A program made the translations under genes and the position numbers. The notes under the pieces were generated by a model. The model did not search any database, had not been told where the DNA came from, and saw nothing but the letters and a program-made list of their open reading frames with translations. Positions 45,917-55,280 of a DNA stretch of 64,000 nt are shown in pieces; the first letter of the stretch is position 1, and each line of letters begins with the position of its first letter. The DNA comes from Mucilaginibacter auburnensis (lineage in GTDB: Bacteria; Bacteroidota; Bacteroidia; Sphingobacteriales; Sphingobacteriaceae), in NCBI RefSeq assembly GCF_002797815.1, contig NZ_PGFJ01000001.1, positions 434,001 to 498,000 on the forward strand. Direction: 5' to 3'.

Positions 45917-48406
45917 CTACCTTATCCCGTAAAATATTCTGAACCCCTGCAAATAACGTTGGTTCCCAATAAATGAGACACCATAATCAACCCTGAATAT
46001 AAGGCGTTGTATGCCTATATAAAGCTCTGAATAGTTTTTGTTATTGCGCTCGGTAAGGTAGTTCACACCTACAATTTCTTCCAGTTTTAGCTTGCGTACA
46101 AAAGGCACCCTGCGTAAAATAGAACCTGAAAAATTATGCTGATAATGCGCTTCTAAAAATGTACTGTTAGCACTGTAGGTATAAAAGGGCAGGAAGTGAA
46201 AACTGCCCACATCTGTAGGATCAAATGTTGTGCCCTGGTTACCAATAAAATGATAAAAATCAGGAAAGTACAGCGTTTTCTTGCTTAAAAAAGTACCCGC
46301 AGCAAGCTTAAAAGATGAGTAACCGGACAGACCTATTCTGATCCTGTCTTGCGTTGCTGTAACAGATGCAAAATCATAATTGGCGTCTGCGCCTAATATA
46401 CCGCTGATAGCCTTACGATAATTTACTGTAAGTACCGGAAAGCGGGATTGCAGAAATACCCTTCCGGTTGGCCGGGTTATAAACGGCTGATCAAATGTAA
46501 ATCTGGCTGATACATTTAAGGTAAGCGCCTGGTGCTGCGGAAACAATACCGAGCGGTCACTTGCCGGTGCACTTTCTGGCGCAAGCGGATTGTTGGAAGT
46601 AAAATCTCGGTTCTTATTATTGAAAATAGTGTAGTAAGAGGTATTGAAAAGCTGTGTACGATCTGAATAGCCCAAACCAACATTCAACCTTATACCATTG
46701 GCAACTTCCCGCTGCCAGCCAAAATTGGCAAATTTTGAGCGATAATATTTTACAAAGTTCCGTTCGCTTAAAAGGGTACTCAACGTATTGAAAAAGAGGG
46801 AACGCGTAGCAACATTGTTAAGGTCAAGCACATCGCTGCCTATGTCAAAGGTAAATATGCCTGCATTAAACAGGTCATAGGTATATGATGACCGCACATT
46901 GGCGCTGAACAGTTTGTTACCGAAACCATACCTTACCGCCGGAGAGATACTGTATGAACTAAAGTCGTCAAACGTTTTGGAGTACCTCACCCGCAGGTTG
47001 GTTCCAAAGCCCTCAACCGTATTGTAAAAGAACGATTCTCTGAACGGATGGATGTAAAGTGTGTCTTTAGCGTTACGATGAACAATTGTATGTCCGAACA
47101 CCAGGTAGGGCAATATAGACAGCTGGTTATTACTCCGCTGCACCGAATCGAGATAGGCGTTGGTACTTTGAATGGCTAATATGCTATCGCGTTTCCGGGA
47201 ATCAATACCTTCATCGCGGGTTAATGGTACCGGGCGCTGGCTGTTCCAGTAAACGGTAGGTTTAAGATTTGCCGCTGTATCAATATGCAACACCTCGCCT
47301 GTAAAATAATCGTCAGGTATTTTCAGGTCGAATTTGTAATTGTTGTATAGACCAATATAGTAACCTTCAAACTTAAACCCGAACACGTTTCCGCTGTAAG
47401 CATATTCGATAGAGGAGGGCATCCATGTACTATCGCGTATCGGCACATACTGTTGACTGATGCGCATGGTATCAACCAGGTTAAGAAAATTGGCATCGTC
47501 CGTCAACATCAGATCAACGCTGTACAATCGCCAGTCGCCCTCAACAACATAAATATGACCGCGAAAAACAGGGTCATATTTGTGTTTGGGCAGCAATTCA
47601 ATTTTAGAAATGGTTTTTCCGCCGCTCACGGCTGTACCAACCAACCTGTAGTTATAGTAAGAGAATGCGTATGAAGCTATTGGTGATACAAAACCCCTGC
47701 TGCTCAAACCCTGCACCGCGAAAACATTATTATAAAAATTGGCCTGAAGATCTGACGCTTTTGAATAGCTAAATGCCGGCGTAACCCCTGCCATGCGCTG
47801 GGCTATTGTTTCTTCCTTAATTTTATTAGGCCGGGCAGAGGTAAAGGTTGACAACATTTCCGACTGATACAACAAACCTTTGCCGTTGCTATCTAACGAC
47901 AAAACATTTGATACACCGCTACGCATTAATGAGTTGGGGGCCTCAATCAGCTTTTGTACACCCTTAATGTAAACTGAGCAGGAATAAGAGTCCAACTCGT
48001 TCAGATAATATTGGCGCTTATCTATCACCTTGCGCATAATGTTCATGGCAGAGGTGTCTTGTCCGCGACGGGCCCTTTGCGATATAGCGCGTGGTTGGTA
48101 TACTTCTTTTTCCAGTTTTACGTTGACGCGCTGGTCGGCATTGCCGATTGTAACATTTTGAACCTGTTCCTTATAACCTACGAAACGGTACATAATGCGG
48201 TAATTACCCGGATTTAGTTTTAACTGGTAATTACCTTCCTCGTTGGTTGTGGTGCCGTAAGTGGAATTACGGATGTAAATTGACACAAAGGCGACCGGCT
48301 TATTCTGCTCATCAACCACACGGCCAGACAAAACAAATTGCTGCCCGGAAGCTTTACATAAAAAAGCGACTGAAAAGAATAAGAATATAAGTAAACGTTT
48401 GGCCAT
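45917..48406 (-). CDS. DUF5686 outer-membrane protein with carboxypeptidase-like regulatory domain
   Basis: 829 aa. A signal peptide (ending CKASGQQ) precedes a carboxypeptidase regulatory-like domain (LSGRVVDEQNKPVAFVSIYI to about residue 105) and a DUF5686 region (AMNIMRKVIDKRQYYLNELDSYSC...), ending in a beta barrel with a C-terminal FRIFYGIR strand. DUF5686 proteins are large outer-membrane proteins of Bacteroidota with no established function. Monocistronic; AACATTTG (48442-48435) is a one-mismatch -7 box. Confidence 0.82.
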   Translation of the reverse strand: MAKRLLIFLFFSVAFLCKASGQQFVLSGRVVDEQNKPVAFVSIYIRNSTYGTTTNEEGNYQLKLNPGNYRIMYRFVGYKEQVQNVTIGNADQRVNVKLEKEVYQPRAISQRARRGQDTSAMNIMRKVIDKRQYYLNELDSYSCSVYIKGVQKLIEAPNSLMRSGVSNVLSLDSNGKGLLYQSEMLSTFTSARPNKIKEETIAQRMAGVTPAFSYSKASDLQANFYNNVFAVQGLSSRGFVSPIASYAFSYYNYRLVGTAVSGGKTISKIELLPKHKYDPVFRGHIYVVEGDWRLYSVDLMLTDDANFLNLVDTMRISQQYVPIRDSTWMPSSIEYAYSGNVFGFKFEGYYIGLYNNYKFDLKIPDDYFTGEVLHIDTAANLKPTVYWNSQRPVPLTRDEGIDSRKRDSILAIQSTNAYLDSVQRSNNQLSILPYLVFGHTIVHRNAKDTLYIHPFRESFFYNTVEGFGTNLRVRYSKTFDDFSSYSISPAVRYGFGNKLFSANVRSSYTYDLFNAGIFTFDIGSDVLDLNNVATRSLFFNTLSTLLSERNFVKYYRSKFANFGWQREVANGIRLNVGLGYSDRTQLFNTSYYTIFNNKNRDFTSNNPLAPESAPASDRSVLFPQHQALTLNVSARFTFDQPFITRPTGRVFLQSRFPVLTVNYRKAISGILGADANYDFASVTATQDRIRIGLSGYSSFKLAAGTFLSKKTLYFPDFYHFIGNQGTTFDPTDVGSFHFLPFYTYSANSTFLEAHYQHNFSGSILRRVPFVRKLKLEEIVGVNYLTERNNKNYSELYIGIQRLIFRVDYGVSFIGNQRYLQGFRIFYGIR

Positions 48407-48493
48407 AAATAATTCTATTAATGGTTTTTATACGCAAATGTTTGCTTGCTGGCACAATATATTTACAAGCCCGGTTAAACGGGCATTATTGTT

Positions 48494-48501
48494 TACTTTT
48501 G
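48494..48501 (+). promoter_or_regulatory. kbl promoter -7 box
   Basis: TACTTTTG matches TAnnTTTG exactly, 21 nt before the kbl ATG. Confidence 0.6.
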
Positions 48502-48522
48502 GGCACATTAATTAACTGATCT

Positions 48523-49713
48523 ATGTATAACACGCTGAAACCCGTATTGCAGCAGGAACTTGCTGAAATTGAGCAGGCCGGTCTGTATAAAAAAGAAAGA
48601 ATAATAACCTCCCGCCAGGGGGCCGGGATAACCGTACAGGGCGGTAAAGAAGTAATTAACTTTTGTGCCAATAATTACTTAGGACTATCTGGTAACCAGC
48701 AAGTAGTAGACGCGGCCAAAGCTGCTATGGATAGCCACGGCTATGGCCTGTCATCCGTGCGTTTTATTTGCGGCACGCAGGATATCCACAAAGAACTCGA
48801 AAAGAAGATTTCTGAATTTTTAGGTACTGAAGACACCATACTTTACGCCGCTGCCTTTGATGCCAATGGCGGAGTGTTTGAGCCGCTGTTTAATGACCAG
48901 GATGCGATTATCTCTGATGAGCTGAACCATGCTTCCATTATTGACGGCGTACGCCTGTGCAAAGCCCAGCGCCAGCGTTACAAGCACGATGACATGGCCG
49001 ATCTGGAAGAGAAGTTAAAAGCCACACAGAACTGCCGTCATAGAATTATCGTGACTGACGGCGCTTTCAGTATGGATGGCACCATTGCGCAACTGGATAA
49101 AATATGCGTGTTAGCCGAGCAATATAATGCTTTGGTAATGATAGACGAAAGCCATTGCAGCGGATTTATGGGGAAAACAGGTCGCGGTACGCATGAGCAC
49201 CATCATGTGATGGATAAGATAGACATTATTACCGGCACATTAGGTAAGGCATTAGGAGGAGCTTCGGGTGGATTCACATCCGGCAGGAAAGAAATAATTG
49301 AGATGCTGCGCCAGCGCTCAAGGCCATACCTGTTCAGCAATACATTGGCACCTGCAATTACCGGTGCATCTATCGCGGTGTTGGATATGCTGAGCCAAAC
49401 AACGCAACTGCGGGATAAGCTGGAGTATAATACCCAATACTTCCGCAAAGCAATGACGGAAGCAGGTTTTGACATTAAACCCGGCGTTCACCCCATTGTT
49501 CCGGTGATGTTGTATGACGCCAAGCTGGCGCAGGAGTTTGCCGCCAAAATGCTGGACGAAGGCATTTATGTTATTGGTTTCTACTATCCGGTTGTGCCGC
49601 AGGGCAAAGCCAGGATAAGGGTACAGCTATCCGCCGCGCACAATCAAGAGCACTTGGATAAGGCCATTGCCGCATTTACCAAAGTAGGTAAGGAGTTGGG
49701 TGTGCTTAAATAA
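48523..49713 (+). CDS. kbl: Glycine C-acetyltransferase (2-amino-3-ketobutyrate CoA ligase)
   Basis: 396 aa PLP enzyme of the alpha-oxoamine synthase family. It splits 2-amino-3-ketobutyrate with CoA into glycine and acetyl-CoA, after threonine dehydrogenase. Conserved parts are [50 protein letters not shown] and the PLP lysine in [14 protein letters not shown]. Relatives make cysteate-derived sulfonolipid bases or 5-aminolevulinate, but the sequence is closest by eye to true Kbl. The matching tdh is at 10.7 kb. Confidence 0.92.
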   Translation: MYNTLKPVLQQELAEIEQAGLYKKERIITSRQGAGITVQGGKEVINFCANNYLGLSGNQQVVDAAKAAMDSHGYGLSSVRFICGTQDIHKELEKKISEFLGTEDTILYAAAFDANGGVFEPLFNDQDAIISDELNHASIIDGVRLCKAQRQRYKHDDMADLEEKLKATQNCRHRIIVTDGAFSMDGTIAQLDKICVLAEQYNALVMIDESHCSGFMGKTGRGTHEHHHVMDKIDIITGTLGKALGGASGGFTSGRKEIIEMLRQRSRPYLFSNTLAPAITGASIAVLDMLSQTTQLRDKLEYNTQYFRKAMTEAGFDIKPGVHPIVPVMLYDAKLAQEFAAKMLDEGIYVIGFYYPVVPQGKARIRVQLSAAHNQEHLDKAIAAFTKVGKELGVLK

Positions 49714-49745
49714 TACGTATAAGTTGCTTATATTTGTACGTATAA
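49714..49745 (+). promoter_or_regulatory. Promoter and direct repeats of the toxin-antitoxin pair
   Basis: TATATTTG (49729-49736) is an exact -7 box. It is flanked by two perfect copies of TACGTATAA (49714-49722 and 49737-49745), each containing the palindrome TACGTA, spaced 23 bp. This is a likely autoregulatory operator. Confidence 0.6.
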
Positions 49746-49755
49746 CGTGTTTGTT

Positions 49756-50040
49756 ATGGAAAATACAAAGTTAACTTTAAGTGTTAAATCCGACTCCTTA
49801 CCTGCTATAAAAAGCTATGCCAAGAAAAAGCACACAAGCGTATCCAAACTGGTTCAGGATTTTTTTGATGAGATTGTAAAAAAGGAGAAAAAAGAGGATG
49901 ATTTGCTTGAACGTTTAAAGACCATAGAACTATCTGATAATATTAAGGCATTAACCGGCATTTTAAAAGGAGCTTACCCGGATGACATGGACTATAAGGA
50001 CATGAAGTATGAATATTTAAAGGATAAATATGACCTTTAA
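49756..50040 (+). CDS. DUF6364-type antitoxin
   Basis: 94 aa. The N-terminal KLTLSVKSDSLPAIKSYAKKKHTSVSKLVQDFF is a ribbon-helix-helix pattern of the DUF6364 family; the acidic, lysine-rich C-terminus (MDYKDMKYEYLKDKYDL) would wrap the toxin. I start it at ATG 49756 rather than the GTG three codons earlier. It overlaps the PIN toxin gene by 11 nt, which is typical for a type II pair. Confidence 0.8.
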   Translation: MENTKLTLSVKSDSLPAIKSYAKKKHTSVSKLVQDFFDEIVKKEKKEDDLLERLKTIELSDNIKALTGILKGAYPDDMDYKDMKYEYLKDKYDL

Positions 50041-50449
50041 AAACTTGTATTTAGACAGCGATGTTTTACTGGATATGTTATTGTTTAGAGAGCCGTTTTA
50101 CGGTTATACACAGCTAATATTTCATTACAGCGAAAATTCAAGGTTTAATGTGAGCACATCTTCGCTGATATTTGCAAATATGAATTATATCCTGTCAAAG
50201 AAGATGGGTGCTGTAAAGGCTAAAGAAAGTTTGCGTGCTTTATCTGATTTGATTGAAGTATTGCCGTTTGATAAAGATGCGGTTAATTTTGCATTATCAA
50301 GCTCATTCAGTGATTTCGAAGATGCAATCCAACATCACATCGCCATAAAAAACAACTGTGATGCCATCATCACCCGTAATATAAAAGATTATAAGCAAGC
50401 CACTATACCGGTTTTAACAGCCGAGCAATTTTTACGAACATTAAGCTAA
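50030..50449 (+). CDS. PIN-domain toxin
   Basis: 139 aa PIN ribonuclease (PIN_3-like, VapC-type). The acidic metal-site residues are in YLDSDVLLDML near the start and in DFEDAIQHHIA. IITRNIKDYKQA near the end is the usual closing motif. It would cleave RNA when not bound by the antitoxin. It lies directly before pheS (stop and start adjacent), an unusual position because an essential gene shares its transcript. Confidence 0.85.
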   Translation: MTFKNLYLDSDVLLDMLLFREPFYGYTQLIFHYSENSRFNVSTSSLIFANMNYILSKKMGAVKAKESLRALSDLIEVLPFDKDAVNFALSSSFSDFEDAIQHHIAIKNNCDAIITRNIKDYKQATIPVLTAEQFLRTLS

Positions 50450-51484
50450 ATGCAGGAAAAAATAGATAAATATACCGCCGAGATCAAGGCATTCGCGGCT
50501 ACAAAGGCTGATGAACTGGAAGCTTTCCGTATCAAGTTTTTAGGAACCAAGGGTATTATAAAAGATCTTTTTGACCAGTTTAAAACCGTTGGTCCGGAAG
50601 AAAAACGCACCTTTGGCAAAGTACTTAACCAGTTTAAACAACTGGCCGAAGAAAAATATAGCGAGCTTAAAGAAGCATCAGCAAATACTGCTGACACTGC
50701 TACAGCTGATATTGACAAAACCCTTCCAGGGGATGGCTTTGAGTTAGGATCGCGCCATCCGCTTACTTTGGTAAGGAACGAGATCATTGATGTGTTTAAG
50801 CGTTTAGGCTTCGTAGTGGCCGAAGGTCCGGAGATAGAAGACGACTGGCACAACTTCTCGGCCCTAAACTTCCCTGAAGAGCACCCTGCCCGCGATATGC
50901 AGGATACCTTCTTCATCAAAAAGAACAGCGGTACTGATGATATTGCGCTGCGTACGCATACCTCATCGGTACAGGTGCGCATGATGGAGAATGGCAAACC
51001 GCCGTTCCGCGCTATTATGCCGGGCCGTGTTTACCGTAATGAGGCTATCTCTGCCCGTGCACATTGCTTCTTCCACCAGGTAGAGGGTTTATATGTAGAT
51101 GAGAACGTATCATTTGCCGACTTGAAGCAAACGCTTTATCACTTTGTGCAGGAGCTGTACGGCGAAGGCACCAAAGTGCGCTTCCGCCCGTCGTACTTCC
51201 CGTTCACCGAGCCATCTGCCGAAATGGATGTATCATGCACCATTTGTAAAGGCAGCGGATGTAACATGTGTAAATACAGCGGTTGGGTAGAGATATTGGG
51301 CTGCGGCATGGTTGATCCTAATGTATTAGAGAACTGCGGCATCGACAGTAAAAAATATACCGGCTTTGCTTTTGGTATGGGTATTGAACGTATCACTAAT
51401 TTGAAATATGTTATCCGCGATCTTCGTCTGTTCTCTGAGAACGACGTAAGGTTCCTGAAACAGTTTCAATCTGAAATTATATAA
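50450..51484 (+). CDS. pheS: Phenylalanine--tRNA ligase alpha subunit
   Basis: 344 aa class II synthetase subunit. It has the N-terminal coiled coil, VAEGPEIEDDWHNFSALNFPEEHPARDMQDTFF, motif 2 in MPGRVYRNEAISARAHCFFHQVEG and motif 3 in GFAFGMGIERITNLKY. A four-cysteine cluster (CTICKGSGCNMC) is also present. The ATG follows the PIN gene TAA without a gap. pheT is not in this window. The next gene's ATG overlaps its stop by one base. Confidence 0.95.
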   Translation: MQEKIDKYTAEIKAFAATKADELEAFRIKFLGTKGIIKDLFDQFKTVGPEEKRTFGKVLNQFKQLAEEKYSELKEASANTADTATADIDKTLPGDGFELGSRHPLTLVRNEIIDVFKRLGFVVAEGPEIEDDWHNFSALNFPEEHPARDMQDTFFIKKNSGTDDIALRTHTSSVQVRMMENGKPPFRAIMPGRVYRNEAISARAHCFFHQVEGLYVDENVSFADLKQTLYHFVQELYGEGTKVRFRPSYFPFTEPSAEMDVSCTICKGSGCNMCKYSGWVEILGCGMVDPNVLENCGIDSKKYTGFAFGMGIERITNLKYVIRDLRLFSENDVRFLKQFQSEII

Positions 51485-51900
51485 TGAAGCAACTGGGCAC
51501 AGCTATACTATTGTTGTTTTTGCTGGCCGGGTGCGGCAAGCAGGGCAATGTTGTGCCTTATGTTGCCGTAAACCTTCAGTTGCAGCTAAATGACCCAAGA
51601 TACTCACAACTACGTTCCATTGGCAGCGCGGTTGCTATTAATGGCTATGGCGTTTCGGGCATTATTGTGGCTAATACAGTTTATGGCTATCGGGCTTACG
51701 ACCGATGCAGCGCATACGAACCTGAAAAACGCTGCGCTGTAACTATTGATGATAATAAAATACTGGTTACCGATCCTTGCAGTGGCTCTAAATGGCTGTT
51801 GCAAGACGGTACACCTAACAAAGCGCCCGCTGTACGCTCGCTTAAGCAATATAATGTGTATATTGATCCGTCGGGAAATTTTCTGACCATCTCTAACTGA
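51484..51900 (+). CDS. Lipoprotein with Rieske-like fold lacking cluster ligands
   Basis: 138 aa. The lipobox LLAGC gives C17 as the lipidated residue. The rest follows the outline of a Rieske domain: the first box RCSAYEPEKRC (C75, C84) and the second box DPCSGSKW (C99), then LLQDG, PAVRSLKQYNV and a final hydrophobic strand. In a true Rieske protein the boxes are CxH and CxxH. Here both histidines and one cysteine ligand are replaced (A77, S100, D97), while cysteines that could form the disulfide remain. It probably does not bind an iron-sulfur cluster. Confidence 0.65.
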   Translation: MKQLGTAILLLFLLAGCGKQGNVVPYVAVNLQLQLNDPRYSQLRSIGSAVAINGYGVSGIIVANTVYGYRAYDRCSAYEPEKRCAVTIDDNKILVTDPCSGSKWLLQDGTPNKAPAVRSLKQYNVYIDPSGNFLTISN

Positions 51901-51904
51901 TCTT

Positions 51905-52486
51905 ATGGAAGCCGAAAAAATAAAAGACAGCATTAAGCGGGCCGCGCAGGAGCTATTCCGAAAGTTTGGCTACCATAAAACAAGCGTTAACGAAATTGCC
52001 AAGCGTGCCCGTATTGCCAAGGCTACCATTTACAAATATTTTGAGAGTAAAGAAGAGTTGCTCCATACCTTGCTGATGGATTACATCCGCCTGAGTGTAG
52101 ACGACCTTATCAGCAAAAGCAACCCCGAAGCCGACGAAGAGAAACACCTGAGCGGCCTCATCATGAAAACCTGCCGATTAAGTTATACGGTTTGTAATGA
52201 GTTTATTGGCTGGGATTTCATTCGCGAATCAACCAATTCACAGGAGTTTTTAAAGAATTTGAGTAACGAGCTGGAAGATATGCTGATGTCGTCCTTCGCC
52301 CGCATTACGCACATTCGCCGCGATGGCAACTATATGCAGCGCCTGCGTTTTTTGATCACATGTAGCAAAAGCATTGTTTTCAGTTTCGCCTTCACCTCAG
52401 TAAGCGATAGCGACGTACGCAAAAACTTTGTTTCCTTCCAAAAAGATGTATTGCCCTACCTGGTTAAAGCGGCTATTACCATCTAA
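51905..52486 (+). CDS. TetR/AcrR-family regulator
   Basis: 193 aa. The N-terminal HTH is textbook TetR: IKRAAQELFRKFGYHKTSVNEIAKRARIAKATIYKYFESKEELLHTL. The C-terminal ligand domain is helical and has no assigned effector. It starts 4 nt after the lipoprotein gene, as the last member of the toxin-antitoxin/pheS run. Its target is not evident; I see no matching palindrome next to it. Confidence 0.9.
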   Translation: MEAEKIKDSIKRAAQELFRKFGYHKTSVNEIAKRARIAKATIYKYFESKEELLHTLLMDYIRLSVDDLISKSNPEADEEKHLSGLIMKTCRLSYTVCNEFIGWDFIRESTNSQEFLKNLSNELEDMLMSSFARITHIRRDGNYMQRLRFLITCSKSIVFSFAFTSVSDSDVRKNFVSFQKDVLPYLVKAAITI

Positions 52487-52640
52487 GTCCTTTATTCCCA
52501 CTCGTCAAAACTGCAATTTTAGCATTACTACTGCATAAATGACAGTGTATCGGCTATAGCTGATGCCATTTTGAGGCAAACCAGGTTAAACACATACTGG
52601 AATACTTTTTGAATGTATTTGATCAATACCAAAAAGAAAC

Positions 52641-53372
52641 ATGGATCATTTATCAATTATATTAGGATTTATAAGTTACGGCTCTGCTTTGTTTTTAATG
52701 ATAGCTATTGCCGTGATCAGTTTTATAGTGCAATGGCGCTTTAAAAGCAAGTTTAAGGAATACTCAGAGATGGCTTTGTCTTCAGGCTTAACCGGCCGAG
52801 AAGTAGCCGAACTAATGCTCAAAGATAACGGCGTTTATGATGTTCAGGTAACTTCTGTTGATGGCCAGCTAACCGACCATTATAACCCGGAGAACCGCAC
52901 CGTAAATTTGAGCGCCGACGTTTATAACAGTCGTAGTATAGCCGCGGCGGCCGTTGCCGCCCACGAGTGCGGACATGCAGTGCAACATGCCAAAGGTTAT
53001 AGCTGGCTGCAATTACGCTCCACCTTGGTGCCATTAACTAATGTAGCTAATACCTTGGTGCAGGTTACCTTAACCATAGGTGTTATGCTGTTTTTTTTCT
53101 CCCATAATGCTTTTGTATTAACCATTGGTGTGGCAGCACTGGCGGTGGTAACGCTGTTTACCTTTATAACGCTGCCGGTTGAGTTTGATGCCAGCAACAG
53201 GGCTTTAGCGTGGTTGAATAATAACTACAATGTAATGCAAACTCAAGCAGAACATCAGCAGGCTAAAGATGCACTTTGGTGGGCGGCCATGACTTATGTT
53301 GTTGCAGCACTGAGCGCATTGGCTACATTGCTTTATTACGCTTCTTTTCTGTTAGGCAGAAGAGACGATTAA
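52641..53372 (+). CDS. YugP-type membrane zinc metallopeptidase
   Basis: 243 aa. The zinc motif HECGH lies in AVAAHECGHAVQHAKGYSWLQLRS (about residue 110), between an N-terminal helix and three to four C-terminal helices, with the family segment LPVEFDASNRALAWL. This is the neutral zinc metallopeptidase family (PF04298). The role is not established. A terminator follows. Confidence 0.88.
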   Translation: MDHLSIILGFISYGSALFLMIAIAVISFIVQWRFKSKFKEYSEMALSSGLTGREVAELMLKDNGVYDVQVTSVDGQLTDHYNPENRTVNLSADVYNSRSIAAAAVAAHECGHAVQHAKGYSWLQLRSTLVPLTNVANTLVQVTLTIGVMLFFFSHNAFVLTIGVAALAVVTLFTFITLPVEFDASNRALAWLNNNYNVMQTQAEHQQAKDALWWAAMTYVVAALSALATLLYYASFLLGRRDD

Positions 53373-53397
53373 TAATCAGCATAAATTTTTATTTTAC

Positions 53398-53424
53398 AAG
53401 GCGACTTCACCGGTCGCCTTTTTT
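53398..53424 (+). terminator. Terminator of the zinc peptidase gene
   Basis: AAGGCGAC (53398-53405) pairs with GTCGCCTT (53413-53420) over a 7-nt loop, followed by six T. Confidence 0.88.
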
Positions 53425-53526
53425 GTTGGCACTTACATCCTGTAACAATTGTGTTGTTTGCTGATTCGCAATCGTTAGCGTTATATATTATTCACCTGTT
53501 GATTATTAGCTTGATAGGTTTTTATA

Positions 53527-53534
53527 TAGATTTG
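53527..53534 (+). promoter_or_regulatory. Promoter -7 box of the CE15 gene
   Basis: TAGATTTG matches TAnnTTTG exactly and gives a leader of about 55 nt, which contains a small GCCGA-ttt-TCGGC hairpin (53548-53560). Confidence 0.55.
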
Positions 53535-53596
53535 TTGTAACCGATTAGCCGATTTTCGGCACAACTAAATAACCCTTTAAAACCCATTACACTAAA

Positions 53597-55216
53597 ATGA
53601 AAAGAATGCTTGGCCTGCTTATGCTTGCTTCAACAGCGGCAATGGCCCAAACCGGCAACCCACCCATGGTGACCTTTACCGCGCAGGAAGACCACAAAAA
53701 CATGATGGAGCAACTGGGCATTAAAGCCTTGCGCCCCGGACCCAGTGGTAACGAAAGCGCGCCTAATCATGCTAACTACGATGAGGCATTAGCTAATCCT
53801 TACCCTAACCTGCCGGATGTTTTAACGCTTAAGAACGGTAAAAAAGTAACAACCCCCGAGCAATGGTGGAACCAGCGCCGCCCCGAGATAGTTGAAGATT
53901 TTGAAAGAGAGGTAATTGGACGCGTACCGAAAAACATGCCTAAAATAAACTGGCAGGTAAAGCTGGTTGACAAAGAAATGGTAAACCGCATACCGGTTAT
54001 TGCCAAACAGATCATAGGGCATGTAGATAACTCAGCCTACCCGCAAATTGATGTGAATATTGAAATGACGCTGGTTGTGCCTACTAACGTTAAAGGCCCG
54101 GTACCGGTGCTGATGATGTTTGGCATGCCGGGCCTGCCTGCGCCAAGTGCACCAACAGCTGCGGAAGTTACCAGGCTTAACGCGGCTTTAAAGGATCTGC
54201 TGATCAAAAGCGATCCGTCATTAAAAACAATTTTAGATGAGCATCCAGCATGGCAGCCAGTTACCTTACCCGCCGTGCAAAGTGCGTTTGGTTTAGGTGG
54301 CGGTGCTCCGGGTGGTCGCCCGGGCGCTCCTGCCGCTCCGGCCGCCGGACCGGTTGATGTTCCGGGCATAGCAGGCGTTAACAATGATCCATCGTCAACG
54401 CAACAGTTGCTGGCCGCAGGGTGGGGCTATTGCACTATTAGTACCGCAAGCATACAGGCTGATAATGGCGCCGGTTTAACCCGTGGCATAATTGGTTTGG
54501 TTAACAAAGGCCAGCCCCGCAAACCTGAAGACTGGGGCGCTTTACGTGCATGGGCATGGGGCGCAGGCAGGGCATTAGATTACCTGGAAGCAAAAGAACC
54601 TGCTGTTGATGCTAAAAAGGTAGGCATCGAAGGCGTTTCACGTTATGGTAAGGCGGCTTTGATAGCATTGGCATTTGAGCCTAAATTTAATATGGCTCTG
54701 GTGGGTTCATCGGGCGAGGGTGGCGCTAAACTGCACCGTCGTAATTTTGGTGAGGCTGTTGAAAGCTTGACCGGCACCGGAGAATTTCACTGGATGGCCG
54801 GCAACTTTATGAAATACGGCGCATCCGATGCTAAATTTGGCGCTAAAACGCCGGGCGATATTCCTGTTGATTCGCACATGCTGATAGCGCTTTGCGCACC
54901 ACGCTTAACTTTTATTAGCTACGGTATACCCGAACAAGGCGACGCTAAATGGCTGGATCAGCAAGGAAGCTATATGGCTACCGTTGCCGCCGGACCGGTA
55001 TTTAAGCTGTTGGGTAAAAAAGATCTCGGCGTATCAAATGATTATAACAAAGAAAAAATGCCACCTGTAAATACGCCAATGTTAGATGGCGATCTGGCCT
55101 GGCGCCAGCACGATCAGGGACACCAGGATCAGGCTAATATGAAATGGTTCATTAAATGGGCCGATCAAAAGATGGGCAGACCAGCGGCTACGCCGGCTGT
55201 ACAGGCGGGTAGGTAA
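53597..55216 (+). CDS. Secreted CE15-like glucuronoyl esterase
   Basis: 539 aa. It has a signal peptide (ending AMAQ) and the CE15 fold, an enzyme family that cuts ester links between lignin and glucuronic acid of xylan. The nucleophile is S348 in GIEGVSRYGKAALIAL. The following GSSGEGGAKLHRR and the C-terminal RQHDQGHQDQ histidine region fit the family. A Gly/Pro/Ala-rich stretch (about 231-256) is inserted before the active site. It starts with a promoter and ends in a terminator, so it is monocistronic. Confidence 0.85.
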   Translation: MKRMLGLLMLASTAAMAQTGNPPMVTFTAQEDHKNMMEQLGIKALRPGPSGNESAPNHANYDEALANPYPNLPDVLTLKNGKKVTTPEQWWNQRRPEIVEDFEREVIGRVPKNMPKINWQVKLVDKEMVNRIPVIAKQIIGHVDNSAYPQIDVNIEMTLVVPTNVKGPVPVLMMFGMPGLPAPSAPTAAEVTRLNAALKDLLIKSDPSLKTILDEHPAWQPVTLPAVQSAFGLGGGAPGGRPGAPAAPAAGPVDVPGIAGVNNDPSSTQQLLAAGWGYCTISTASIQADNGAGLTRGIIGLVNKGQPRKPEDWGALRAWAWGAGRALDYLEAKEPAVDAKKVGIEGVSRYGKAALIALAFEPKFNMALVGSSGEGGAKLHRRNFGEAVESLTGTGEFHWMAGNFMKYGASDAKFGAKTPGDIPVDSHMLIALCAPRLTFISYGIPEQGDAKWLDQQGSYMATVAAGPVFKLLGKKDLGVSNDYNKEKMPPVNTPMLDGDLAWRQHDQGHQDQANMKWFIKWADQKMGRPAATPAVQAGR

Positions 55217-55236
55217 TCGAATCTTCGATATAAACC

Positions 55237-55274
55237 AAAAGGGCGATGGGCGTAAAAAATCATCGCTCTTTTTG
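55237..55274 (+). terminator. Terminator of the CE15 gene
   Basis: AAAAGGGCGATG (55237-55248) pairs with CATCGCTCTTTT (55261-55272), with one G-T pair, followed by TTTGTTTT. Confidence 0.8.
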
Positions 55275-55280
55275 TTTTCG

